NCBI GenBank assembly: GCA_020634565.1
Contig: JACKBN010000004.1
Coordinates: 1 to 64,000 of the forward strand
DNA: 64,000 nt
From: Ardenticatenaceae bacterium
Lineage (GTDB): Bacteria; Chloroflexota; Anaerolineae; Promineifilales; Promineifilaceae
Reading direction: 5' to 3'
Shown here piece after piece: positions 56,205 through 64,000 of this stretch (positions are counted from its first letter, which is position 1; each line of letters begins with the position of its first letter). The notes below the pieces were generated by a model. It was not told the DNA's origin. It did not search any database and was given only the letters and a program-made list of their open reading frames with translations. The position numbers and the translations under genes are program-made.

Positions 56205-58952
56205 ATGGTGATTATGAAACACGGCCGTTCCCTTATCTTTTTTCTTGTGCTGCTGCTCCTGATTTGGACAGGCAAACCAACTTATTCCGCGGAACCAACC
56301 GCCAACTCAGAACCTGAAATTAGCTTGGTACCCGATGGTGTGCAGGTGACCTGGTCTGTGCCAGAGTTGCTAGAAACGGTGCAGGAAGACGGCCGTATCA
56401 CCCTCAGCCTACCCAACTTTAACGACGATCTTACCGCGTCGCTGCTGCTGGCGCTGCCGCCGGAGGGCGAACCCACGCTGACTTTTGTGGCAAGTGGGGT
56501 GGTGGAACGGCCGTTTCCCAGCAACGAACTCACCAATCCACCGGCCACTGGCCCTATCTTCAGTTTGGAAGAAGTTGGCGTGCTGCGCGGCGTGCGTCTA
56601 GCGCGGCTCACTTACCGTCCGGTGCAGCTTGAAGGCGATGTTTTGCGCATAGCCAGTTTGGTAACAGCCACTATTCAGTTCAACAGCCCGTCCGATTTGG
56701 CGCGACCGACGGTAGTGGAGTCAGATGTGCTGCAAACGGCCGTTGCCAGCCAAATCATCAATCCCAGCCAGTTAGCCATTAGCCCGACAATCAGCCTGCC
56801 CGCAAAGCCAGCGGGCACAGCGCCCACTGTGTTCATCGAAGTGGCGGAACCGGGCATAACGGCCGTTTCCTACACAGACCTGCAAAACGCAGGCTTCCCC
56901 GTTGGCAGCGTCAATCCGGCTAACTTGCAGCTTCTGTACGATGGGCAACCGCGCCCGCTGGACTGGTTTGGCGATGGCGACGCCCAATTCGAGCCGGGGG
57001 AATCATTCCGTTTTTACGCCGCGCCCTGGTTTAGCCGCTGGCAGGCTAACGACGTCTACCAACTCACCGCAGGCAGCAGCCCCGGCAGCCGCATGAGCAG
57101 CCAGGCGGCGTCTCCCAGTGGTTTGGCGACGGGCGCTTTGTGGCTAACGGCCGTTGCCGAAGAAAACAATCTCTACACACCCGACTGCCTTTGTGGCCAA
57201 CTGCCCGCCGGGCGGGACGGCGACCGCTGGGTGTGGGAAGATTTACGTCAGCCGGGACGGCCGTCTGGCAGTTACGCAGTTGATTTGCCTTATGTCAATA
57301 CAAGCGGCACGGCTCAGCTCACGTTGTGGAGCATTGGCCTAACGGGCATCGACGCCAATCCAGACCACACCCTGAACCTGAATTTTAACGGCAGCAACGT
57401 GGGCAGCATCAGTTGGGATGGCAAAACGGCCGTTACCCGCACCCTCACCTTGCCTGCCGGAACTTTGCAGCCGAGCAGCACCCTCAATTTATCCATCCCC
57501 GTGGTGGCTAGCGTGAGCATCGACGGCCAATGGCTGGACGCCTTTGCCGTGCGCTACAGCTACAACGGCAGCCAAATCGGGGCCGATGAGCAGCTTTTTG
57601 TGGAAGGTGCCGCCGCCCGCCGTGCCTACACGGTGCAGCTGGGCAGCAGCGCGGGCCTGCGCCTGTACGATGTTACCAATCCTGCCGCCCCCGCCATTTT
57701 GAGCGGCACGACTTTGCAAAGCGGGCAGGTGAACTGGGGCGATCCCAGTGTGGCGGGACGCAGCTATCTCATCACTAACAGCGGCAGCCTGTACGCGCCT
57801 GCTGCCGTGCGCTTGCCCCAAACTACGCCCACGGGTAGCGCCGACATGATTATTATCAGCCACGCCAGCTTTATCCCGGCACTGACGCCGCTGCGGAATT
57901 TGCGGCAAAGCCAGGGCTTGTCGGTGCAGGTGGTGGATGTACAGGCGATTTATGATGGGTGGGGCAACGGCCGTATCACGCCAGAAGCGATTCGCAGCTA
58001 TTTGAGTGACCTTTACCACAATGGTAATCCTGCTCCAACTTACGTCTTGCTCGTTGGTGATGGCACCACGGACCCCAAACAATATCGCAGCGATTCACAA
58101 ACTACCTGGCTGCCGCCTTACCTGGCGGATGCCGACCCCTGGGTGGGGGAGGTGGCAGCTGACAATCGCTTTGTTACTGTGGATGGCGATGATTTTTTGC
58201 CGGATATGATCATTGGTCGTCTGCCTGTCAACAGTTTGGCCGAGGCGCAAACGGTTGTGACCAAAATTGTGGAGTACGAGACAAAACCATTATTGGGGGA
58301 TTGGAACGGCCGTATCACCTTCATCTCTGACGACACCGACGCCGCCGGAAATTTTGCCGCCCATGCGGAAAGCCTGCAGCAAACCTACGTGGTTGATCCA
58401 TGGCAGGCCAGTAGCCTCAATTACAATCCAGCGCTGCTAACGGAAGCGGCGATGCAGAGCCAGGTGCGGCAAACGTGGCAAAATGGGCAAGGTTTGCTGG
58501 TCTACACGGGCCATTCCTCTCAGCATCAATGGGGAGCAGAGCGGTTTTTCCACCTGGATGACGTGGCCAATCTTACGAACGGCGCGCGCCTGCCGGTATT
58601 GCTGGAAATGACCTGCTTCACAGGCTCTTTTGCCCAACCCTTTTGGGACGCGCTGGATGAAGCGCTGCTGCGCCAGCCCAACGGTGGCGCGGTGGCCGTG
58701 TGGGGGGCAACTGGTCTTGGTGTGGGCACCGGCCATGATGCCCTGGCGGGCGGCTTTTTGCAGTCGTTAATTGGCGATGACGAGGTGGTGTTGGGAACGG
58801 CCGTACTCTCCGGCAAGATCGATCTCGTCACCAATAAACCAGCCAATCTGGATTTGCTAGATACGTTCACCCTCTTTGGTGACCCAGCCATGCAGTACAA
58901 CACAGATTTTTGGGCTGGTATTCCCACCTATCTTCCGCTTGTGACCCGCTGA
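56205..58952 (+). CDS. secreted C25 (gingipain-type) cysteine peptidase with YLPL-type tail
   Basis: A 915-residue exported protein with a signal peptide (LIFFLVLLLLIWTGKPTYSA). An N-terminal beta-rich part of about 540 residues may be a prodomain or accessory region. The C25 core (about 550-890) begins ADMIIISHASFIPALTPLRN and includes YVLLVGDGTTDP. The catalytic pair is H770 in YTGHSSQHQWG and C804 in EMTCFTGSF, 34 residues apart, close to the gingipain spacing. Relatives cut after Arg or Lys or act as sortases (PorU). It ends GIPTYLPLVTR, the same tail type as both giant proteins. A second ATG three codons on (56214) is an equally good start. It lies 42 bases after giant 2 and could process the surface proteins, but this is inference. 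Confidence 0.88.
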   Translation: MVIMKHGRSLIFFLVLLLLIWTGKPTYSAEPTANSEPEISLVPDGVQVTWSVPELLETVQEDGRITLSLPNFNDDLTASLLLALPPEGEPTLTFVASGVVERPFPSNELTNPPATGPIFSLEEVGVLRGVRLARLTYRPVQLEGDVLRIASLVTATIQFNSPSDLARPTVVESDVLQTAVASQIINPSQLAISPTISLPAKPAGTAPTVFIEVAEPGITAVSYTDLQNAGFPVGSVNPANLQLLYDGQPRPLDWFGDGDAQFEPGESFRFYAAPWFSRWQANDVYQLTAGSSPGSRMSSQAASPSGLATGALWLTAVAEENNLYTPDCLCGQLPAGRDGDRWVWEDLRQPGRPSGSYAVDLPYVNTSGTAQLTLWSIGLTGIDANPDHTLNLNFNGSNVGSISWDGKTAVTRTLTLPAGTLQPSSTLNLSIPVVASVSIDGQWLDAFAVRYSYNGSQIGADEQLFVEGAAARRAYTVQLGSSAGLRLYDVTNPAAPAILSGTTLQSGQVNWGDPSVAGRSYLITNSGSLYAPAAVRLPQTTPTGSADMIIISHASFIPALTPLRNLRQSQGLSVQVVDVQAIYDGWGNGRITPEAIRSYLSDLYHNGNPAPTYVLLVGDGTTDPKQYRSDSQTTWLPPYLADADPWVGEVAADNRFVTVDGDDFLPDMIIGRLPVNSLAEAQTVVTKIVEYETKPLLGDWNGRITFISDDTDAAGNFAAHAESLQQTYVVDPWQASSLNYNPALLTEAAMQSQVRQTWQNGQGLLVYTGHSSQHQWGAERFFHLDDVANLTNGARLPVLLEMTCFTGSFAQPFWDALDEALLRQPNGGAVAVWGATGLGVGTGHDALAGGFLQSLIGDDEVVLGTAVLSGKIDLVTNKPANLDLLDTFTLFGDPAMQYNTDFWAGIPTYLPLVTR

Positions 58953-59052
58953 TTTTGGGCCGGAGTACAGCGAAACTTTGCCAGATTTCGGCTTAACTCT
59001 CTTTCTCTCTCAAGTGCAAAAAATTAAAGTCGAATAGTTGGCCAGATTCACC

Positions 59053-59058
59053 TATAAT
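59053..59058 (+). promoter_or_regulatory. -10 box six bases before a start codon (possible leaderless gene)
   Basis: TATAAT is followed by six bases and the ATG of the MFS gene at 59065. A transcript starting at the expected +1 would begin at or next to that ATG, with no ribosome binding site. The -35 region is poor. Confidence 0.5.
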
Positions 59059-59064
59059 CTGGCC

Positions 59065-60474
59065 ATGTCTACCAAACAACCTACGCAGCCGAGCCGCTGG
59101 CGTAAAACCTTTATTCAGCGCCGCGTTAGCGCAAATGTTGACTACCTTCGCCCCCACCGTCTCAATTGGGCCGCCATTGTCAGACCCCTTGATGAAAGCC
59201 TCTCGCAGCAAGCCGGAGATGTGCCCTGGCAAACCGTGCGCAGTCTGCGCTTTTTTTGGCTCGACGGCCTGTTTGCCGCCATCAGTGAAAATTTCTACCT
59301 GGGTTTTGTGACTCTTTATGCGCTGGCTTACGGAGCAACCAATGGACAGGTGGGCACGATTACGGCCGTTGCCAATCTCATGGGCGCGCTTGCCCTCTTC
59401 CCTGGTGCTCAGCTGGTGGAATGGGTTGGGCAGCGCAAACCAGTGGTAGTGTGGAGCGGTGGCGGTGTGGCCCGCCTGCTGCTGCTGCTGCTGGCGATGA
59501 TGCCCTTTGTCATCACCCAGCCGCTGTGGGCTATTACGGCCATTATCGTTTTGAACGGCTTGCGCGCCTTTATGGGCAATCTGGCCAATCCTGGCTGGAC
59601 CTCCATGGTGGCGGATCTGGTGCCTAACGCCATTCGGGGGCGCTATTTTGGCAGTCGCAACACGGCGATGGGGATTGCGGCCTTGATTGTGGCTCCCTTG
59701 GCCGGACGTATCATCAGCACGGGCAATGGCTGGGCCGATTTTGATCAGTTTGGTTACCAGGCCATTTTCTTCTTAGCCTTTTTATTTGGCATGGTCAGCA
59801 CGTTTAGCTTTCAGCGCATAGAAGAGCCACATGCCACAGAAGCGCAACAAGCCGAACATCGTCGCGGTGATTTACGACGCGCGATTCGGCAATCGCCAGG
59901 ATATGTTGGTTTAGTGGTTAGCGCTTTTGTTTGGAACCTGGCTTTGCAGGTTGCGGCCCCGTTTTTTAATGTGTACCTGGTGAACGCGTTTCAATCGACG
60001 GCTACAACGATTGGGCTGCTGGCCAGCGTGAGCAGCCTGACGGCGCTGCTGGGGCAGCGGGTGTTTGGTCGCCTGATGGACGTACGCGGTGCGTTTTGGG
60101 TGGCATTGGCCACCGGATTTCTGATTCCCGGTCTGCCCCTGGCCTGGGTATTCATCACCGCCGATTGGCAGGTGGGCATCATTAATACCTTCGGGGGCTT
60201 TTTGTGGGCTGGTTATAATTTGGCTAACTTTAATCTGCTGCTGACGCTCACGCCGGATGAGCAGCGCCCGCGAGCTGTGGCTTTGTACCAAACGGCCGTT
60301 TTCACCAGTGCTGTCATTGGGCCATTGCTGGGTGGTTTTCTGGCCGACAGCGTGAGCTACCAGCTGATCTTTGGCCTTAGTGCGGCCGGACGGCTTTTGG
60401 GGATCGCGTTGTTTGCCCTGTTTACCGTGCGGCTGGTGGGGAAGATGAACGAGAGTGGGGCGGAACGGCCGTAA
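59065..60474 (+). CDS. MFS transporter
   Basis: About 469 residues with a hydrophilic N-terminal stretch of about 55 residues and roughly 11-12 hydrophobic helices. The loop between helices 2 and 3 reads FPGAQLVEWVGQRKPVVVWS, and a second after the midpoint is LGQRVFGRLMDVRGAFWVAL. A segment NAIRGRYFGSRNTAMGIAAL matches a subgroup of MFS proteins with no assigned substrate. I chose the ATG at 59065 because a TATAAT lies six bases before it and no ribosome binding site is present. A TTG nine codons upstream would also be in frame. The gene begins a plus-strand run with the CocE-type, tyrA and PII-like genes. Confidence 0.85.
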   Translation: MSTKQPTQPSRWRKTFIQRRVSANVDYLRPHRLNWAAIVRPLDESLSQQAGDVPWQTVRSLRFFWLDGLFAAISENFYLGFVTLYALAYGATNGQVGTITAVANLMGALALFPGAQLVEWVGQRKPVVVWSGGGVARLLLLLLAMMPFVITQPLWAITAIIVLNGLRAFMGNLANPGWTSMVADLVPNAIRGRYFGSRNTAMGIAALIVAPLAGRIISTGNGWADFDQFGYQAIFFLAFLFGMVSTFSFQRIEEPHATEAQQAEHRRGDLRRAIRQSPGYVGLVVSAFVWNLALQVAAPFFNVYLVNAFQSTATTIGLLASVSSLTALLGQRVFGRLMDVRGAFWVALATGFLIPGLPLAWVFITADWQVGIINTFGGFLWAGYNLANFNLLLTLTPDEQRPRAVALYQTAVFTSAVIGPLLGGFLADSVSYQLIFGLSAAGRLLGIALFALFTVRLVGKMNESGAERP

Positions 60475-60503
60475 TCTGTAGAATCGGAAATTGAGGGGAA
60501 ATT

Positions 60504-62216
60504 ATGAAAAGCAAAACAAACTGGACGCAGCTGTTATTCGCCTTGGCCGCCGTGGGCGGGGGAATTGCTTATCTCAAACGACGGCAGCTGATTGCCCGGC
60601 TGCTTAAACTGCCACCCCCACAATATGAAGTAGCCAACGAGGCGGGCCTTTCCATTACGATGCCCGACGGCGTCAAGCTGGTGGCCGATGTTTATCATCC
60701 CGTTGGCCTGAAAACAGCCCCCACGATTTTAACCCGCACCCCGTACGGCCGTAAAAGCATGAATTCCTTTTTTGCTACCCTTTTTGCCGAACGGGGCTTC
60801 AATGTGGTGGCCCAAGATGTGCGTGGCCGGTTTGACTCCGAAGGCCATTTTGAGCCATACGTCAACGAAGCCGCCGATGGCGAAGCGACTTTAGCCTGGA
60901 TTGCCGAGCAGCCGTGGAGCAACGGCCGTACCGGCATGTGGGGCCAAAGCTACGTCGGTTTTGTGCAGTGGGCCGCTGCCTCAACTGGATCGCCGCACCT
61001 GCACGCCATGCTGCCCGCTATCACCCAATCGAACCTGGGCGGACCAACCGACCAGGGTTTCATGTGGCTGGATCGCACCCTGCGCTGGATTTTGCTGCTG
61101 GACGCGATGACCAACGACAGCTTGCCGCTTTGGGAAAAGTTGGGGCTTTCTTATTACGCGCCGGAGCAAAACAAGCGCGTCGCGCCCGGCTGGTCGCAGC
61201 TGCCGCTGTCTGCCGCTGACGAAGCCGTGCTGGGCCGTTCGCAAGATTTTTACCAGACTTGGGCGCAACATTTTGCGCCAGATGATCCGTACTGGCAGGC
61301 CGTGGATTTGCGTCGCAACGTGCCAGAAATTGACGTGCCGATGCATCTGGTGGCGGGCTGGTACGACATTTTCCTCCAGGGCCAACTGGCGGATTATGCG
61401 GCTCTGCGCGCAGCGGGGCACGAACCGTACCTCACCATCGGGCCGTGGACGCACATGGCGTTCCCCGGCATGTTGGCCGCTGTGCGCGAGGGGCTGGCCT
61501 GGTTTTCGGCGAAATTGCAGGGGGATGCGGGGGCGATACGGCCGTATCCCGTGCAAATTTACCTGCAAGGGGCCGACAAATGGCTGGGCTACGAAAGCTG
61601 GCCGCCACCAGCTAGGCAGGAAGCTGCCTTTTACCTGCAATCGCTCGGCCAACTGTCAACTGTCGAGCCACCAGTTGACTCTTCACCCGATGAGTACCGC
61701 TACGATCCCGCTGATCCCACGCCCAACTTGGGCGGCGCGCTGCTCTCCACCGAAGCCGGGCCGGTGGACAACCGCTCGTTAGAAGCTCGCCCCGACGTGC
61801 TTACTTACACGACCGAGCCGCTAACGGAGCCGCTCACCGTTATTGGTCACGTGCGGCTGCGGCTGTACGTGCGCTCTAGCCTGGAATATACGGATTTTTA
61901 CGGCCGTTTGTGCGATGTGCATGAAGACGGCCGTTCCCTCAACGTTTGCGATGGCCTGTTCCGCGTGCAGCCAGGGCGGGGGGAACCTCAGCCAGACGGC
62001 AGCTTGCTGGTTGAAGTAGACATGACCGCCACGGCGTACCAATTTCAACCGGGCCATCGGCTGCGCTTGCAGGTTTCCAGCGGCGCACACCCCCGCATCA
62101 GCCGCAACTTGGGCACAGGGGAACCCGTCATGCACGGCACCGACATGTACGCCGCCGACCAAACCATCTACCACGACCCCGACCATGCCTCGGCCCTGAT
62201 TTTGCCCCTCCCGTAG
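60504..62216 (+). CDS. CocE/NonD-family hydrolase (X-Pro dipeptidyl-peptidase type)
   Basis: A 570-residue alpha/beta hydrolase. An N-terminal hydrophobic helix (LLFALAAVGGGIAYL) probably anchors or exports it. The core has AQDVRGRFDSEGHFEPYVNE, the nucleophile S149 in MWGQSYVGFVQW, D288 in GWYDIFLQG and H317 in GPWTHMAFPG. The S, D and H spacing matches cocaine esterase. The C-terminal jelly-roll typical of this family (about 400-570) includes TEPLTVIGHVRLRLYVRSS. Relatives cut X-Pro peptides or small esters and amides. The actual substrate is unknown. The ribosome binding site GAGGGG is seven bases before the ATG. It lies 29 bases after the MFS gene, so the two are probably cotranscribed. 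Confidence 0.92.
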   Translation: MKSKTNWTQLLFALAAVGGGIAYLKRRQLIARLLKLPPPQYEVANEAGLSITMPDGVKLVADVYHPVGLKTAPTILTRTPYGRKSMNSFFATLFAERGFNVVAQDVRGRFDSEGHFEPYVNEAADGEATLAWIAEQPWSNGRTGMWGQSYVGFVQWAAASTGSPHLHAMLPAITQSNLGGPTDQGFMWLDRTLRWILLLDAMTNDSLPLWEKLGLSYYAPEQNKRVAPGWSQLPLSAADEAVLGRSQDFYQTWAQHFAPDDPYWQAVDLRRNVPEIDVPMHLVAGWYDIFLQGQLADYAALRAAGHEPYLTIGPWTHMAFPGMLAAVREGLAWFSAKLQGDAGAIRPYPVQIYLQGADKWLGYESWPPPARQEAAFYLQSLGQLSTVEPPVDSSPDEYRYDPADPTPNLGGALLSTEAGPVDNRSLEARPDVLTYTTEPLTEPLTVIGHVRLRLYVRSSLEYTDFYGRLCDVHEDGRSLNVCDGLFRVQPGRGEPQPDGSLLVEVDMTATAYQFQPGHRLRLQVSSGAHPRISRNLGTGEPVMHGTDMYAADQTIYHDPDHASALILPLP

Positions 62217-62248
62217 TTTGGTGTAGGGGCGAGCGTAAGAAATGTCGG

Positions 62249-62254
62249 TATAAT
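62249..62254 (+). promoter_or_regulatory. -10 box eight bases before tyrA (possible leaderless gene)
   Basis: TATAAT is followed by eight bases and the ATG at 62263. As at 59053, the transcript would start next to the start codon and no ribosome binding site is present. Confidence 0.5.
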
Positions 62255-62262
62255 TTTCCACT

Positions 62263-63141
62263 ATGCATGTAGAACGCATTTGTGTGGTGGGTTTGGGGCT
62301 GATGGGTGGCTCGTTGGCGCTGGCCTTGCGGCTGGCGCGGCGCATGGCGATTCCGCAACGGCCGTTTCACCTCACCATCGTAGACAGCAATCCCAAAACC
62401 CGTGCCGCCGCCGGGCGCATTGCTGATTTTGTCAGCGATGATTTGGCGCTGGGCGTGGAGCATGCCGATTTGGTGGTGCTGGCCACCCCTGTGCGCACCA
62501 TCGTCAGCGTGCTGGAGCAACTGCCCAAACTGCGCCCCGATGGCTGTCTGGTACTCGATCTGGGCAGCAGTAAAACCGACATTTGCCAGGCGATGGATCA
62601 TTTGCCAGACAGTTTTCAGGCGATTGGTGGCCATCCGATGTGTGGCAAAGAGGTGGCGGGCTTTGGGGCAGCCACGCCGGATTTGTTCCGCCAGCAAACC
62701 TTCATTTTATGTCCCACGCAGCGCACCACGCCTCACCTGGAAACGGTGGCGCAGCAGCTAGTGGCGGACCTGGGAGCCAATCCGCTGGTTTTACCGCCCG
62801 CTTTGCATGACAATATGGTGGCAGTGGTCAGCCATCTGCCATACATGGTGGCTGCTACGCTCATGCGCAATGCCGCCAGCCTGGACGATGAGCGCCTTTG
62901 GCCTGTCAGCTCCTCTGGCTTTCGCGATACATCGCGTGTTTCTGGCACCGATCCGCGAATGATGCTGGACATTTTGCTGACGAACAAGACGGCCGTTCTC
63001 CAGCAAATCGCCCATTATCAAAAGCAGTTGGCCGACGTGGCGGCGCTCATTGAGGCGCACGATGAAGCGCAGCTAATGCAGTGGCTCACTGAAACCCAAC
63101 AGGCATATTGGGCGTATCGGCAAGCAAAGAAAGATAGTTAA
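62263..63141 (+). CDS. tyrA: prephenate dehydrogenase
   Basis: A 292-residue enzyme that oxidatively decarboxylates prephenate to 4-hydroxyphenylpyruvate in tyrosine synthesis, using NAD(P)+. The Rossmann motif is ICVVGLGLMGGSLALAL (residues 6-22). It is followed by VVLATPVRTIVSVLEQL, LDLGSSKTDICQAMD and the substrate-site signature GGHPMCGKEVAGFGAA. The helical C-terminal domain carries AVVSHLPYMVAATLMR and SSGFRDTSRVSGTDPRMM, as in the family. Its length fits a stand-alone TyrA without an ACT or chorismate mutase domain. It is possibly leaderless, with TATAAT eight bases before the ATG. No other aromatic pathway gene is near, so its placement does not follow an aro operon. Confidence 0.95.
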   Translation: MHVERICVVGLGLMGGSLALALRLARRMAIPQRPFHLTIVDSNPKTRAAAGRIADFVSDDLALGVEHADLVVLATPVRTIVSVLEQLPKLRPDGCLVLDLGSSKTDICQAMDHLPDSFQAIGGHPMCGKEVAGFGAATPDLFRQQTFILCPTQRTTPHLETVAQQLVADLGANPLVLPPALHDNMVAVVSHLPYMVAATLMRNAASLDDERLWPVSSSGFRDTSRVSGTDPRMMLDILLTNKTAVLQQIAHYQKQLADVAALIEAHDEAQLMQWLTETQQAYWAYRQAKKDS

Positions 63142-63197
63142 CCAAGTCACTCGATTGCGGAGGAACTGTCAAAGGGTCTAAAACCAGGAGACAACTT

Positions 63198-63539
63198 ATG
63201 TACATGCTCATCATGGTTTTAGACGACACGGCACATTTGAATGACGTGCTCAACGCCTGGGACCAGGCTGGCGTGGGCGGCGTAACGATCCTTGAAAGCA
63301 CCGGCATCAACCGCGTGCTCAGGCGCCACAGCGCTGACATGGCGTTTGTCGGCTTTAGCCAGATGTTTGGCAGCGGTCGGGTGGGGCACAATACCTTGTT
63401 TACCGTGATTGATAGCCTGGAGATGGCCGAAACGGCCGTTGCTGCCACAGAAGGTGTTCTCGGCGATCTCTCCAAGCCGGATACGGGCATTATTTTTGTG
63501 CTGCCAGTGGCCAAAACGTGGGGGATGAATTTGGAGTGA
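63198..63539 (+). CDS. small PII-like protein
   Basis: A 113-residue protein with AGGAG in front of its ATG. MYMLIMVLDDTAHLNDVLNA followed by GVGGVTILESTGI matches the opening strand and helix of the nitrogen-regulatory PII fold, and TGIIFVLPVAKTWG is its last strand. The T-loop of classical GlnB (with its uridylylated tyrosine) is not recognisable: the region reads NRVLRRHSADMAFVGFSQM. It is thus a PII-superfamily relative that may bind a nucleotide or ion and regulate a neighbour, possibly the exchanger-family transporter directly downstream. The fold call is moderate and the role is inference. Confidence 0.6.
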   Translation: MYMLIMVLDDTAHLNDVLNAWDQAGVGGVTILESTGINRVLRRHSADMAFVGFSQMFGSGRVGHNTLFTVIDSLEMAETAVAATEGVLGDLSKPDTGIIFVLPVAKTWGMNLE

Positions 63540-63585
63540 TGACAGGGTTACTCGATTACTCCTGCCTACTTGCAAACTAAAAATT

Positions 63586-64000
63586 ATGGTCTGGATACGA
63601 TTTTTACTCAGTGCGGCCGTTGTTGTGTACGCGGCCATCAAACTCGCCGAATATGGCGACATTATCGCCGTGCGTACCAAGCTTGGTGGGCTCTTTGTTG
63701 GCACCATCTTCCTGGCAGGGGCTACTTCCCTGCCTGAACTTATCGCTTCAATTAGCGCTTTCCAGACAGGTTATCCCAACCTGGCGGCCGGTAACTTTTT
63801 TGGCAGCAACATGGTCAATATGATGCTCCTGGCTCTGGTAGACCTGATCAATTTTCAGGTGCCGCTGCTGCGCCGCATTGCCGTGAGCCACGCGCTCACC
63901 GCTGCCCTCACAACGATTTTGATGCTTATTGCCATTATTTCTATTTTGGACGAAGTAGACATAAAGATTGGCTGGGTGGGCCTGGACAGCCTGATTATCA
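63586..64000 (+). CDS. Na+/Ca2+ exchanger family protein, partial
   Basis: The first 138 codons of a gene that leaves the window. They encode hydrophobic helices and the alpha-1 repeat of the cation/Ca2+ exchanger family: GATSLPELIASISAFQTG followed by PNLAAGNFFGSNMVNMMLL. The acidic residue in TSLPEL binds the ion. Such proteins exchange Ca2+ or related cations for Na+ or H+. No ribosome binding site is obvious before the ATG. It starts 46 bases after the PII-like gene and may be its partner. Confidence 0.85.
   Translation, partial: MVWIRFLLSAAVVVYAAIKLAEYGDIIAVRTKLGGLFVGTIFLAGATSLPELIASISAFQTGYPNLAAGNFFGSNMVNMMLLALVDLINFQVPLLRRIAVSHALTAALTTILMLIAIISILDEVDIKIGWVGLDSLII

Noticed and set aside
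56205..58952. Type IX secretion (PorU) system
   Set aside because: Only the C25 domain is shared; no other type IX component is in the window, and the tail differs from the type IX C-terminal domain.

Overview
This window looks like chromosomal DNA from a Chloroflexota bacterium, most likely Anaerolineae-like. That is an inference from style, not from a marker gene. The signs are Thr/Pro-rich linkers in secreted proteins, several secreted proteins ending in a short 'YLPL' tail, a two-subunit methylmalonyl-CoA mutase, very large extracellular proteins, possible leaderless starts, and no phage or plasmid genes. The most striking base-level property is the palindromic octamer ACGGCCGT. I counted about 110 copies by eye in 64 kb, in genes and gaps alike, where roughly one would be expected by chance. 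This resembles the HIP1 palindrome of cyanobacteria.

Layout. 1-8.9 kb (all minus strand): start of a phosphoribosyltransferase, a 1028-residue fusion of serine hydroxymethyltransferase and the glycine-cleavage T-protein, an MscS channel with a cyclic-nucleotide domain, an MFS transporter, and an ECF sigma factor coupled to a membrane protein with an acidic repeat tail. 9.2-10.4 kb: a histidine kinase with a cysteine-rich PAS domain. 10.5-13.9 kb: an SRA-like/HNH endonuclease abutting the stop codon of a frameshifted methylmalonyl-CoA mutase large subunit, then a GxxExxY gene enclosed by 29-bp inverted repeats. 14.3-20.4 kb: two paralogous secreted lamin-tail/CotH proteins with the remnant of a YcxB-like gene between them. 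20.6-25.9 kb (minus): aldo/keto reductase, an intact YcxB-like protein, the mutase small subunit, a glycosyltransferase and a membrane protein behind a perfect palindrome. 26.2-30.3 kb: a lipoprotein hydrolase and a PA14/SH3 secreted protein, convergent.

30.8-59 kb is the core: two giant secreted proteins of 4010 and 4361 residues and then a gingipain-type (C25) cysteine peptidase, all on the plus strand. The first giant holds nine exact-length 345-bp repeats of a DUF11-like domain. The second holds about 14 SdrD B-like repeats. Their C-terminal modules are almost identical, and both giants, the peptidase and one CotH protein end in a YLPL-type tail. I read this as a surface-structure locus, possibly with its own processing protease. 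59-64 kb (plus): MFS transporter, CocE-type hydrolase, prephenate dehydrogenase, a small PII-like protein and the start of a Na+/Ca2+ exchanger family protein.
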